Shown here in pieces: positions 51,520 through 60,689 of a stretch of 64,000 nt of DNA (within the stretch, counting starts at the first letter, position 1; each line of letters starts with the position of its first letter). The stretch is taken from contig NZ_FNJA01000003.1 of the NCBI RefSeq assembly GCF_900104385.1, positions 434,001 to 498,000 on the forward strand. The letters run 5' to 3'. Under the pieces are notes generated by a model. It was given only the letters and a program-made list of their open reading frames with translations, was not told where the DNA came from and made no database searches. The stretch is from Rhodoferax sp. OV413 (GTDB taxonomy: Bacteria; Pseudomonadota; Gammaproteobacteria; Burkholderiales; Burkholderiaceae_C). Made by a program: the position numbers and the translations under genes.

Positions 51520-52182
51520 ATGCAAACCCCACTCCCGACCCTGACCCAACGCTTCTGCGACGACCCCAGCCACCCCCAACTGGTGCGTGAACTGGTGCCG
51601 CTGGGTGAAGTACGGCGCTACCGCAAGGGCTCGATCCTGATCCACGAGGCCGACGCCGGCGATACGCTGTTTGTGGTGGTGGACGGACGTGTCAAGGTGT
51701 ACTGCACCGACGACAACGACAAGGAAATCACCTTTGGAGTGATCGGCCCCGGCGAATACTTTGGCGAAATGGCACTGGACGGCGGCCCCCGCGCCGCCAG
51801 CGTGGTGACCCTGGAGTCCACCGTTTGCGCGCTGCTGACGCGCAATACGCTGCTGGGTTTCATCGCCCGGCAGCCGGAATTTGCGCTGCACCTGCTGTCC
51901 AAGGTGATCCGCCGCGCCCGTATGGCCACCAATAGTGCGCGCAACCTGGCCTTTGTCGACGTCTATGGCCGACTCAGCCAGTGCCTGCTGGGGCTGGCCA
52001 CTCCGCAGGAAGACGGAACGCAAAAAATCACCGAGCGCCTGACCCACCAGGAAATCGCCAGCCGCACCGGCTGCAGCCGGGAAATGGTCAGCCGGATACT
52101 GAAAGATCTGGAGAACGGCGGCTACGTGCGCATCGAAAACCGCCAGATCGTGCTGATGCAGCCGCTACCAGCGAGGTGGTAA
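51520..52182 (+). CDS. Crp/Fnr-family transcriptional regulator
   Basis: This 220-residue protein has a cyclic-nucleotide-binding beta-roll (about 20-135) with phosphate-binding cassette GEYFGEMALDGGPRAASV, where the Glu and Arg needed for cAMP/cGMP contact are retained; there are no Fnr-type Fe-S cysteines. The C-terminal wHTH is LTHQEIASRTGCSREMVSRILKDL. It should bind a cyclic nucleotide. A class III cyclase is encoded about 1 kb downstream, past the oppositely oriented GNAT gene. Confidence 0.9.
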   Translation: MQTPLPTLTQRFCDDPSHPQLVRELVPLGEVRRYRKGSILIHEADAGDTLFVVVDGRVKVYCTDDNDKEITFGVIGPGEYFGEMALDGGPRAASVVTLESTVCALLTRNTLLGFIARQPEFALHLLSKVIRRARMATNSARNLAFVDVYGRLSQCLLGLATPQEDGTQKITERLTHQEIASRTGCSREMVSRILKDLENGGYVRIENRQIVLMQPLPARW

Positions 52183-52205
52183 CTCCACCGCGCCAGATTT
52201 ATGCT

Positions 52206-52265
52206 TTTTAGGCCTCTAGCGCTTATGCAACAAGCACAAGACGCTACTTAATCAATAGCAAATCA
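52206..52265. repeat. Dispersed palindromic repeat (convergent gap)
   Basis: TTTTTAGGCCTCTAGCGCTT, a degenerate centre, then GACGCTACTTAATCAATAGCAAATC. It lies between the convergent Crp/Fnr and GNAT genes. Confidence 0.65.
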
Positions 52266-52790
52266 ATCCAGCGCGCGTTTCAGGCGAATTTCTTCGATCT
52301 TGATGTCGCCCATGGGCACGGTCTTGGCGGTGTTGAGTTCGCGCTTGAAGCCGGCCAGGTCAAAAAACCGCAGTGCGCGCTCGTTGCGCAGCGGAATCCA
52401 GACGGTGACGGTGGTGCAGCCTTCTTCGACCAGGGCTTCGCGGGCGGCATCCCACAGGGCCAGGCCCACGCCCTTGTCCCAGTGGCTGGCGGCGACGTAG
52501 ATCGACCAGATTTCGCCTACGGTGTTCTTCGTGCCTTTGTCGCGCGAGCGGTCGAAGCCCACAAAGCCGACGATCTTGTCGCCATCCAGCGCCACCTGCA
52601 CCTGCGGATCGCCGTATTCGATGGCTTCACGCCACAGGCTCAGGCGCTTGGGCATGGGCAAGGTGTTCAGATGCTCGTCCGGCACCAGGCCTTGGTAGGC
52701 GTCGGCGGTGGCGCTGACGTGCAAATCGGCAATCGCCTGGGCCTCGCGCAGCACGGCGGGGCGAACATCAATAGAGAGAGGACTGGTCAT
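52263..52790 (-). CDS. GNAT-family N-acetyltransferase
   Basis: The 175-residue product has a GNAT fold with the acetyl-CoA segment IWSIYVAASHWDKGVGLALWDAA, a V..KG.G variant of the usual Q/RxxGxG/A motif, and the later RNERALRFFDLAGFKRE. The substrate is unknown. ATG 52790 is taken from the domain start; no clear ribosome site. It is divergent from the ferredoxin gene. Confidence 0.85.
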   Translation of the reverse strand: MTSPLSIDVRPAVLREAQAIADLHVSATADAYQGLVPDEHLNTLPMPKRLSLWREAIEYGDPQVQVALDGDKIVGFVGFDRSRDKGTKNTVGEIWSIYVAASHWDKGVGLALWDAAREALVEEGCTTVTVWIPLRNERALRFFDLAGFKRELNTAKTVPMGDIKIEEIRLKRALD

Positions 52791-52908
52791 GGGGAAGTAA
52801 CGGCCAACAGCGGCCAAAGAACGAAAGTATTTCGGGGGAGCAGGATTGTCGCCGCAAAACGCAGGCTCTTGGCACCGGAGGGTGGCTCAGACTAAACTCA
52901 AGCCACCC

Positions 52909-53214
52909 ATGCCATCAGAAGCAACCCGTTACAAAGTCAGCCTTCTTCCTGAGGCCGAACACTTTGATGCCCCACCCGACCTGCCTGTGCTGGTGTCGGC
53001 CGAGCACGCGGGTCTGCTGCTCGCCAGTTCCTGCCGCAACGGCAGCTGCCGCAGCTGCATCTGCCGGATGCTGAGCGGGCGGGTGCGCTACCAGATCGCC
53101 TGGCCTGGCCTGAGTGCCGAGGAAAAAGCCGAGGGCTACATCCTGCCCTGTGTGGCTTATCCGATGTCTGACATGGTGGTCCAGCTGCCCCCGCGGGCAG
53201 GCTACACCTTCTGA
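52909..53214 (+). CDS. Plant-type [2Fe-2S] ferredoxin
   Basis: This 101-residue protein has cluster ligands Cys42, Cys47, Cys50 and Cys81 in the pattern CRNGSCRSC...LPCVAYP, the chloroplast-type spacing (C-x4-C-x2-C-xn-C). It carries electrons to an oxygenase or similar partner. It lies 24 bases upstream of the cyclase/ATPase gene and in the same direction as the P450 and DyP genes, so it may serve that P450. No reductase gene is present in the window. Confidence 0.88.
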   Translation: MPSEATRYKVSLLPEAEHFDAPPDLPVLVSAEHAGLLLASSCRNGSCRSCICRMLSGRVRYQIAWPGLSAEEKAEGYILPCVAYPMSDMVVQLPPRAGYTF

Positions 53215-53238
53215 CCCGGCCGCCGACGGAGCTGCGCA

Positions 53239-56200
53239 GTGCATACCTTTGACGCCCCCGCCCTGACCATGACGGTGCTGCTGGAAGAGTCGCGCATGTC
53301 GATGGCGATTTCCGACGGGCGTGCCATCGGCCTCATCACCAGCCTGCAGCTGGCGCCCTGCACGCTGGCGCCCCTGGCCGAACCGGCCCCGGCCAGCCAC
53401 CTCGAACTCCAGACCCGGGGCGCCGGCCTGTTTGCGCGGCTGTTCCCGGAAAAAATCCGCCTGCTGCTGCGCCACAGCCCGCCGCGCGACCTGTGCCTGC
53501 AGCTGGATGCGAAGCTGCTCGACATCCCCTGGGAAATGGCCTTCGATGGGAAGAACTTTCTGGGCGAAAAATTCCAGATTGCCCGGCGCATCGTGTCCGA
53601 TGCCACGCTGGCCTTCACGCCGCGCGTAGATCTGCACCGCGAAACCCTGCGGGTGCTGCTGGTGCTGGGTACCGGCAGCAGCCAGGCCCACAACGATTAC
53701 AGCAATGCCTTGGCCACCCGGCTGCGGGCCATGGAATACCTGGTCGTCACCGAGGCCAGCGCCCAGGCCCTGGAGCGCCCCGCCCTGCTGCGGCTGGCCG
53801 ACGAAAGCGACGTGGTGCATTGCATAGACGCGATCGACCCCAGCCTGCACCCCGCCACGGCGCACACCCTGCCGCTGGTCTGGAACGACCTTGCGCGCCA
53901 GGCCAAAACCGCCCAGCTGCTGGTATTCGACAGCCTGGCCAGCACAGCCGGCCACACCAGCAACACAGCCTGGCTGCAAACCGCCTGCCACCGCAGCGCT
54001 CCCGTATTGGTCCAAACCCATTGGACGGACGGGCACAACAGCGTCGACGGCATGCACTCGCTGTACCGAGGGCTGGCGCAAGGCATGGGTCTGGGCGAAG
54101 CCGTGCGCCTGGCCCGGGTAGAAGGCCTGCAGCACAGCGCCCATGGCGACACGGCCGGCCGGCGCCCCTGGACCCCGGCGCTCTACGGCGACGCCAAACT
54201 GGTCTTGCAGCCGGCCAGCGACCGCCCAGGGCTGGGCGACCATTTGCGCCAGGTCACCGCCATGTCCTGCGACCTGGTGGACTCGACCAAGCTGCTGGGC
54301 GTATGGGGCGCCGAACGCTACAGCGACATGCTCGACAGCTACCACGCAGCCTGTGCGGGCATCGTCGCGCGCTGGGGCGGCATATCGGACAGCCCCCAGG
54401 GCGACGACGGCGTGATGTGCTACTTCGGCATTCCGCTGGCCTACGAGGACTCAGCCGCGCGGGCACTGCGGGCCGGGCTGGAAATCCTGCAAATGGTCAC
54501 GCAGCTGGGTATCCAGGTGCGCCTGGGCGTGGTCACCGGCCACGTAGTGGTCAAGGGTGGCCAGCCTTTTGGGGTATCGCTGCACCTGGCGGCGCGGCTG
54601 CAGTCGATCGCCCGCCCCAACACCCTGGTGGCCAGCGACTCGACGCGGCAGATCGTCAAGAACAAGTTTATTTTTGAACGGCTGGACAGCCTGCCGCAGC
54701 TCAAGGGTTTTTCGCTGACCACCACCGCCTACCAGGTGCTGGGCGAAGTGCTAGACGGCACCACGCAGCCACGCGAAGGCGCCCCACCGCGGACCCCGTT
54801 TGTGGGCCGAGATTCCGAAATCCACCTATTGGAAACCCACTGGACCGGCGTGCAAACCGGCACACTGCGCAGCGTCCTGGTATCGGGCGAGGCCGGCATG
54901 GGCAAATCGCGCCTGGCCAGCGAGTTCCGCCGCCGGCTCGCAGCGCGCAGCCACCGCGCCATCGAATGCCGCTGCACGCCAGAGCACACCCATAGCGCCT
55001 TCCATCCGCTGATCGACCTACTGCGCCGGCGCCTGCGCCTGGGCGACGACGACACCACCGAAGCCAAGCTCGACAGGATCCGACACCGGCTGCCGCAAGC
55101 GATGGTGGACGACAGCAATCTGGCGCTGGTCGCTTCCCTGCTGTCGGTGCCGGTAGAAGGCCATCTGCCACCGCTGAAAGCCTCTGCCGAGAAACAACGC
55201 CAAGGCACCCTGGACGTACTGGTCGCCTGGCTGCTGCAGGAAACCCGGCGCGGTCCGGTCTGCCTGGTGGTCGAAGACCTGCAATGGATAGACCCGTCGA
55301 CCCGCGAGTTCCTGCACCGCGTGGTGGCTGAGGCAGAACAAGTCCCGCTACTGATCTTGCTGACCATGCGCTCGGAGCAGCCGCCCCCACACGACCCGGG
55401 CTTTGCGGTCCACGAAATCGCGCTCAAGGGTTTGTCGCCCGACGCCACGCGGGCCATGATATTGACCGCCTGCGGCCCCTCTGCCGTACCGGGCGAGATG
55501 GTTCAACTGCTGGCCGAAAAAGCCGACGGCGTGCCTTTGTTCATTGAGGAATCGGCGCGCATGGTGATGGACCTGGGGGTGCAGGCGCACAGCGGCGACG
55601 CCGCCCTGGCCGCCCGCTTCTCGGTGCCCTCCACCATCCACGACCTGCTGATGGCCCGGCTGGACCGGCTGGCCGGCGCCAAACAGGTAGCCCAGGTGGG
55701 TGCCACCATCGGCCGCGAATTCTCGCTGCCCTTGCTGCAGGCCATCCTGGGCCACGAAACCTCGCCCATCGGCCTGAACCACCTGCCAGCCCAGCTGGCC
55801 ACCCTGGTGCGCTCGGGCCTGCTGGTCGAAAAAGGCAGCGCCGCCAGCGCCAATTACTTCTTCAAGCATGCGCTGGTGCGCGACGCCGCCTACGGCTCGC
55901 TGTGGGAGCGTGACCGCAAACGCCTGCACCGCACCATTGCCAACGTGGTGCGTGAGCAATTCCAGGATCTGGCGCAAAGCCAGCCCGAGCTGCTGGCCCA
56001 CCATTTCGCGCAATCCGGCAACGACGCCCAGGCCCTCGAATACTGGGAACGCGCAGCCCGCCGCGCCGCCGCCCGCTCGGCCCACATGGAGGCCACCAAC
56101 CACCTGCGCAGCGGCTTGGGCCTGCTGGCCCGGTTGCCGGCCGTACCAGAGCGCGACCGCACCGAACTGCGCCTGCAGCTGATGCTGGCCGGGCAACTGA

Positions 56201-57348
56201 TCGCCACCCACGGCTATGGTGCCGACCAGGTTGGACATGCCTACGAGCGCGCGGCCGAACTCTGCCAGCGGGCCGGCGACGAAGCCGCGCAGATGAAAAC
56301 CCTGCTCGGCCTGGAGGGTTACCACTTCATGCGTGCCGACTTCGAGCGCGCCCACATCATCGCCCGCCAGGCCACCGCCATGCTGGGCGACTCGGTCGAC
56401 CCGATACGCAAGATCCAGCTGCAATGGGCAGTGGGCAACATCCTGTTCCACCAAGGCGAATTTGCGGCCACGGTGGAGCGCCTCGACGCCTGCCTGGTCG
56501 CCTACGACGCCATCCCCCACCATCCGAGCATGGTGCAGGACCCGGGTGTGATCTGCCTGTGCTATTCGGCCTGGGCCCTGTGGGAGATCGGCCAGGCCGA
56601 CCAGGCCCTGGCGCGCGCCCAGAAAGCCGTTGCCGTGGCCGAGCAGCTCGAACACAAATTCAGCATGGCCGAAGCCTATGCGTTCTGCGCCTCGGTGCAT
56701 TTGTTCCGCGGGGAGCACCCGCAAGCCCTGCAATGCGCCCAGCGGGCCCGGGACATCTGCCAGGAGAACGGCTTTGCGGTCTGGCTGGCCTATGCCCAGC
56801 TGCTGCACGGCCGCCTGGTAGCCGAGCTGGGTGACCCCGCAGCCGGGGTCGAAGAAATGCGGCAGGCCTATGGCATGTGGGTATCCACCGGCGCGGTCGT
56901 GACCCGCCCGCTGTACCTGGCGATGCAGGCCGAAGGCCTTGCCCTCGCCGGACGTCCCGATGACGGCCTGGCCGTGCTGGCCCAGGCCTTCGAACTGGTC
57001 TGCCAGTACAAGGAGCACTACCACGAGGCCGAGGTCCGCCGGCTCACCGGCGAGCTGATTCTGCAGTCGGCCGCCCAGCACGGGCAGGACCGCAGCCTGG
57101 AAGCCCAGCAGTGGCTGCTGGGTGCACTCGAATTTGCCCGCGCCCACCAGCACCATGCAGCCGCCTTGCGCAGTGCCACCAGCCTGGGCAGGTTGTGGCA
57201 GGCCCAGGGCCGGCCGCACGATGCCTGGCACATCCTCAAATTAGAGTATGACGCTGTAACAGAAGGTTACTACACTCAGGACGTGCAAGCTGCGAGCGCA
57301 TTGCTGGAACAGCTGCAGCTCGCCAGCAGCACACCCATCCTGGCATAA
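53239..57348 (+). CDS. Multidomain signalling protein: CHAT-like region, class III nucleotide cyclase, AAA/STAND ATPase, TPR tail
   Basis: This is a 1369-residue cytoplasmic protein. The start is GTG 53239, with GGAG seven bases upstream. Residues about 60-325 resemble a CHAT (caspase-like) domain (DIPWEMAFDG, then VVHCIDAID and LLVFDSLAS), but the AHG and NAC catalytic motifs are lost. Residues about 335-510 are a class III adenylate/guanylate cyclase: metal Asp345 (CDLVDSTKL), Asp390 (GDDGVMCYFG), Arg453 (LAARL); the transition-state Asn is replaced by His449. The AAA ATPase has Walker A GEAGMGKSR (from residue 550) and Walker B LVVED (676-680). From about 930 the sequence is helical and TPR-like. 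It likely senses a partner or ligand and controls the P450 and DyP genes downstream, directly or through a cyclic nucleotide. Confidence 0.82.
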   Translation: MHTFDAPALTMTVLLEESRMSMAISDGRAIGLITSLQLAPCTLAPLAEPAPASHLELQTRGAGLFARLFPEKIRLLLRHSPPRDLCLQLDAKLLDIPWEMAFDGKNFLGEKFQIARRIVSDATLAFTPRVDLHRETLRVLLVLGTGSSQAHNDYSNALATRLRAMEYLVVTEASAQALERPALLRLADESDVVHCIDAIDPSLHPATAHTLPLVWNDLARQAKTAQLLVFDSLASTAGHTSNTAWLQTACHRSAPVLVQTHWTDGHNSVDGMHSLYRGLAQGMGLGEAVRLARVEGLQHSAHGDTAGRRPWTPALYGDAKLVLQPASDRPGLGDHLRQVTAMSCDLVDSTKLLGVWGAERYSDMLDSYHAACAGIVARWGGISDSPQGDDGVMCYFGIPLAYEDSAARALRAGLEILQMVTQLGIQVRLGVVTGHVVVKGGQPFGVSLHLAARLQSIARPNTLVASDSTRQIVKNKFIFERLDSLPQLKGFSLTTTAYQVLGEVLDGTTQPREGAPPRTPFVGRDSEIHLLETHWTGVQTGTLRSVLVSGEAGMGKSRLASEFRRRLAARSHRAIECRCTPEHTHSAFHPLIDLLRRRLRLGDDDTTEAKLDRIRHRLPQAMVDDSNLALVASLLSVPVEGHLPPLKASAEKQRQGTLDVLVAWLLQETRRGPVCLVVEDLQWIDPSTREFLHRVVAEAEQVPLLILLTMRSEQPPPHDPGFAVHEIALKGLSPDATRAMILTACGPSAVPGEMVQLLAEKADGVPLFIEESARMVMDLGVQAHSGDAALAARFSVPSTIHDLLMARLDRLAGAKQVAQVGATIGREFSLPLLQAILGHETSPIGLNHLPAQLATLVRSGLLVEKGSAASANYFFKHALVRDAAYGSLWERDRKRLHRTIANVVREQFQDLAQSQPELLAHHFAQSGNDAQALEYWERAARRAAARSAHMEATNHLRSGLGLLARLPAVPERDRTELRLQLMLAGQLIATHGYGADQVGHAYERAAELCQRAGDEAAQMKTLLGLEGYHFMRADFERAHIIARQATAMLGDSVDPIRKIQLQWAVGNILFHQGEFAATVERLDACLVAYDAIPHHPSMVQDPGVICLCYSAWALWEIGQADQALARAQKAVAVAEQLEHKFSMAEAYAFCASVHLFRGEHPQALQCAQRARDICQENGFAVWLAYAQLLHGRLVAELGDPAAGVEEMRQAYGMWVSTGAVVTRPLYLAMQAEGLALAGRPDDGLAVLAQAFELVCQYKEHYHEAEVRRLTGELILQSAAQHGQDRSLEAQQWLLGALEFARAHQHHAAALRSATSLGRLWQAQGRPHDAWHILKLEYDAVTEGYYTQDVQAASALLEQLQLASSTPILA

Positions 57349-57395
57349 AGCGGGCCACAGCCATCTCGGTCAGTCGGCCCCATCACGGAGCTCCC

Positions 57396-59264
57396 ATGAC
57401 CAAGCTACTGAGTACCTTCGACGCGCCCGATACCTCGGCGTTCCAGCAAAACCGCCTGCTGTTCAGCTGGCTGAGCGACGAGCAGCAACGCGCCACGCTG
57501 TACCGCGAACTGCTATACACCCCACGCGTGCTGCCCTTCACCAGCCGCGCCGACACCAAGGCCCGGGCCAGCGATCCCGGCGACTCGCAGTACCACCAAA
57601 CCGTCTACCTGCTGACCCAGCGCGCCCATATCGAGCAGGCGCTGACCGACACCGCATCCTTCAGCAACTCGCCCTACCTGGCCCTGGGCAGCGGCACTTT
57701 CATGCTGGGCCTGGACAAAGACCAGCCCACGCCTGCCACCGACGAACACAAGGCCCAGCGCCAGTTTGCGATGGGCGCGTTCAAGTACGACGGCCGCACG
57801 ATTGCGGCGCTGTCGGCGCTGGCTTACCAGGCTGCCTCGGTGCTGCCGTTGAAAACCCGTGAGTTCGACCTGGCCTACCTGAGCGAACAGGCGGCGCTGC
57901 GTTTCGTCGGCTTTCTGTTCGGCTTTGCCCAGTCGGACGTGGGCCTGCTGGAGCAGACCATGCGCATGGCCTACAACGGCATGAGCTACCAGATGTTCGC
58001 CCGCCACTTTGTAGCCAACCCGCTGGCCGTGCCCCAGGCCTCGGGCGCGATGGGCATGCTGCTGGTGCGCGTAGGCCAGCTGATCGACCAGTACCAGCAG
58101 GCCATCGGTAAAAAAGAGCAAGACGATGTCGCCGCGCTGCAGCTGGAGCTGAAAGAGCTGCAGACCTTTGCCTTCCCGCCGCAGGGCGCCCAGCTGTTGA
58201 AGGATTTCGAACCCATCCTGCCGCGGCTGGCGCGCACCGCAGCCCAGTATTCCGGTACCGAGCTGGCAGCCATTGTGGTCGGCTCCATCGCCGGCATCAT
58301 CGGCAATGTGCAGGCCAGCGTCAGCATTGCGGTCAGCCAGTTTTTCACCCTGAACCAGATGCCGCTGGCCAAGGCTGCGGCGCTGCGTGCGGCGCAAAAC
58401 CCGGCCGATGGCGCTGCCCTGAGTGCGCTGATCCTGGAGGCACTGCGCCTGCAGCCGCCCGCACCCTTCTTGCCGCGCCGGGTGTTGAAGGACAACCCAT
58501 TTGGCGACGTGGACGGCGTGCGCGTCCCGGCCGGATCGCTGGTCATCCTGGCGGTGGGGGCCGCCACCCGCGACGATGGCCAGCCGCACCCGCACGAGTT
58601 CCGTGCCACGGCCACCAAAGACGACCCGCTGATCTTCGGTGGCGACCCCGGCGACCACCTGCACCAGTGCCTGGGCAAGTACATCGCCATGCCGCTGGTC
58701 GCCCAGGTGGTGCAGCAGGTGCTGCTGCTGCCCGGCCTGGCGCAAACGCTGGACCCGACCACTGGTGATGCCAACCGGCTACAAAAACACTGGGGTTTCA
58801 ACTGCAGCAGCTACCCCCTGCAGTACACCGTGGACAAACGTGTCATCCAGCAGTCGCTGAACGTGGTGATGGAAATCAAGAAGCCGCTGGCCGTGCATGC
58901 CGAGGCGCTGAAGCAGATCATCGTCTACGGTGCGCCGCGCATCGAGCTGCGACTGCAACAGGCGCGGCATGTGCACTTCGCGTTCTTCGAGTTTCTGGAG
59001 AACGACAGCAAGCTGGTGCTGCACACGATTTTCGACGGCGATTTCGATGCCTACATCGAACACTTCGCGCTGCAGATCGGCCCGCTGTTCGACCTGCTGT
59101 TCGAGCACATCGAGCATGCACCGCCGCTGCCGGTGGCCGAGTTTCCGAAGGAATTCATCGACGCCATCCGCCTGCACAACAAGGCGCCGGCCGGGCGTTA
59201 TTTCTACAGCGCCTATCCGCTGCGCACCGTGGCCGACATCGTCTCCAGTCCGGAGGTCCGCTAA
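57396..59264 (+). CDS. Cytochrome P450 with an additional C-terminal domain
   Basis: In the 622-residue product, residues about 30-450 are a P450: ExxR is EALR (Glu348/Arg351), and the heme-ligand loop is FGGDPGDHLHQCLGKY with Cys425. The I-helix region (VGSIAGIIGNVQAS) lacks the usual acid-alcohol (D/E-T) pair for O2 activation, hinting at peroxide use or isomerase chemistry. Residues about 465-622 form an extra domain (VHFAFFEFLENDSKL...) not found in ordinary P450s. I cannot name this domain with certainty. ATG 57396 is preceded by GGAG. The gene is followed immediately by the DyP gene (TAAATG). Confidence 0.85.
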   Translation: MTKLLSTFDAPDTSAFQQNRLLFSWLSDEQQRATLYRELLYTPRVLPFTSRADTKARASDPGDSQYHQTVYLLTQRAHIEQALTDTASFSNSPYLALGSGTFMLGLDKDQPTPATDEHKAQRQFAMGAFKYDGRTIAALSALAYQAASVLPLKTREFDLAYLSEQAALRFVGFLFGFAQSDVGLLEQTMRMAYNGMSYQMFARHFVANPLAVPQASGAMGMLLVRVGQLIDQYQQAIGKKEQDDVAALQLELKELQTFAFPPQGAQLLKDFEPILPRLARTAAQYSGTELAAIVVGSIAGIIGNVQASVSIAVSQFFTLNQMPLAKAAALRAAQNPADGAALSALILEALRLQPPAPFLPRRVLKDNPFGDVDGVRVPAGSLVILAVGAATRDDGQPHPHEFRATATKDDPLIFGGDPGDHLHQCLGKYIAMPLVAQVVQQVLLLPGLAQTLDPTTGDANRLQKHWGFNCSSYPLQYTVDKRVIQQSLNVVMEIKKPLAVHAEALKQIIVYGAPRIELRLQQARHVHFAFFEFLENDSKLVLHTIFDGDFDAYIEHFALQIGPLFDLLFEHIEHAPPLPVAEFPKEFIDAIRLHNKAPAGRYFYSAYPLRTVADIVSSPEVR

Positions 59265-60680
59265 ATGCCACACACCGCCCGGCTGGAAAAAGCCCACATC
59301 CAGAACATCGTGGCCAACGGCTACGACTTCCACTGCAGCCGCTACCTGGTGCTCAGCATCACCCAGGCCGATGCGGCACGGCAGTTTCTGCGCGCACTGC
59401 TGGACGGCGGCTGGGTGGTCTCGGCCACCGCCTCGCGCGCGGCTGCCGAACGGCTGAAGACCGAGCAGCGCTGCCCGATGGGCATAGGCTTCACCTTCCA
59501 AGGTCTGCAGCAATTGCAGCTGCCGTCGGTCTACCTGCGCGCCTTCCAGGACCGTGCGCCGGCCTTTGCCCAGGGCGCCTACCAACGCGCCGCGCACCGC
59601 CTGGCCGACACCGGCCCCAGCGCTGCCGAGCAGTGGGATACCAGCTTTAGGCCGAATACCGCGCACGTCTTCCTCACCCTGCATGCCGACACCCAGGCCG
59701 AGCTGGACCAGGCCCAGGCCACGCTGCAGCAGCTGGCCGGCGCGGCGTTTGCGCCCGAGGGCTGGACGGCAGCCTTCCAGGGCGGCCACCTGAACCGCGA
59801 GCGCAAAAAGCGCCGCATCCACTTCGGCTACCTGGACGGTCTCACCAACCCGCTGATCAACGGCCTGCACCCGCATGCCGCCCACTATGCCGACCTCAAG
59901 TTGCAGCCGCAGTTCCACGCGCCGGGCGAGTTCCTGCTGGGCCACGACAACGACGAGGGCTACAACCGCTGGCTGCTCAGCACCGAGGACGAGCCGGTGC
60001 GCCAGTTCTTTGCCAACGGCAGCTTCTCAGTCTTCCGCAAGATGGCGCAGGACACCGCGGCATTCGAGTCCTTCGTCGACAAGGCCGCCAGCGACGCCCC
60101 ATCGGCCGACTACGTGCGCGCCAAGATGCTGGGCCGCTGGCACGACGGCCGGGTGCTGGATGCAGCATCGCCCAACCAGCCCGGGCCAGACCACAGCCCC
60201 CAGTCCAACGCCGAGCTGAACGACTTCGACTTCTCGACCGACAAGCAAGGCCTGGGCTGCCCGTTCGGCGCGCACATCCGGCGCATGAACCCGCGCGCCG
60301 ACCCGGTCGTGCCGTTCCGCCGCCGGCCGCTGCTGCGCCGTGGCATTCCCTACGGTCCGCCCACCGGCGCCGACACGGCAGAGCTTGACCGCGGCCTGCT
60401 CGGCCTGTTCTTTTGCGCCAGCCTGGAAGACCAGTTCGAGCATCTGGTGTCCGAGTGGGGCAACAAGAACCCGTTTGGCGTGCCCAACCACAGCACGGCC
60501 AAAGACCCGCTGATCGGCAACCACGAAGGCAGCGGCGGCCAGTTCGACATCCCGCTGGGCGGGGGGGCGAACAAACCGCTCAGCGGCTTCACTCCCTTCG
60601 TCACCACGCGCGGCACGCTGTACACCATGTTCCCCAGCCTGCCGGCGCTGCGGGTGCTGGCCGAGCCACCGGCGGGCTGA
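59265..60680 (+). CDS. DyP-type heme peroxidase
   Basis: This 471-residue enzyme has the GXXDG motif FGYLDG with the distal Asp, proximal His in PFGAHIRRMNPR, and distal Arg in RRGIPYG, all intact. It is longer than the compact bacterial classes and nearer to the larger DyP subfamilies. No Tat or Sec signal is visible, so it is cytoplasmic, unless carried by a partner. GGAGG lies eight bases upstream of ATG 59265, within the P450 3' end. It uses H2O2 to oxidise an unknown substrate, perhaps sharing peroxide or product with the P450. Confidence 0.92.
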   Translation: MPHTARLEKAHIQNIVANGYDFHCSRYLVLSITQADAARQFLRALLDGGWVVSATASRAAAERLKTEQRCPMGIGFTFQGLQQLQLPSVYLRAFQDRAPAFAQGAYQRAAHRLADTGPSAAEQWDTSFRPNTAHVFLTLHADTQAELDQAQATLQQLAGAAFAPEGWTAAFQGGHLNRERKKRRIHFGYLDGLTNPLINGLHPHAAHYADLKLQPQFHAPGEFLLGHDNDEGYNRWLLSTEDEPVRQFFANGSFSVFRKMAQDTAAFESFVDKAASDAPSADYVRAKMLGRWHDGRVLDAASPNQPGPDHSPQSNAELNDFDFSTDKQGLGCPFGAHIRRMNPRADPVVPFRRRPLLRRGIPYGPPTGADTAELDRGLLGLFFCASLEDQFEHLVSEWGNKNPFGVPNHSTAKDPLIGNHEGSGGQFDIPLGGGANKPLSGFTPFVTTRGTLYTMFPSLPALRVLAEPPAG

Positions 60681-60689
60681 TGCAAGCCT

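Noticed and set aside
55348-57231. Long minus-strand open frame opposite the cyclase/ATPase gene
   Set aside because: Gly/Gln/Val-rich shadow without motifs; the plus strand carries Walker motifs and TPR-like helices.
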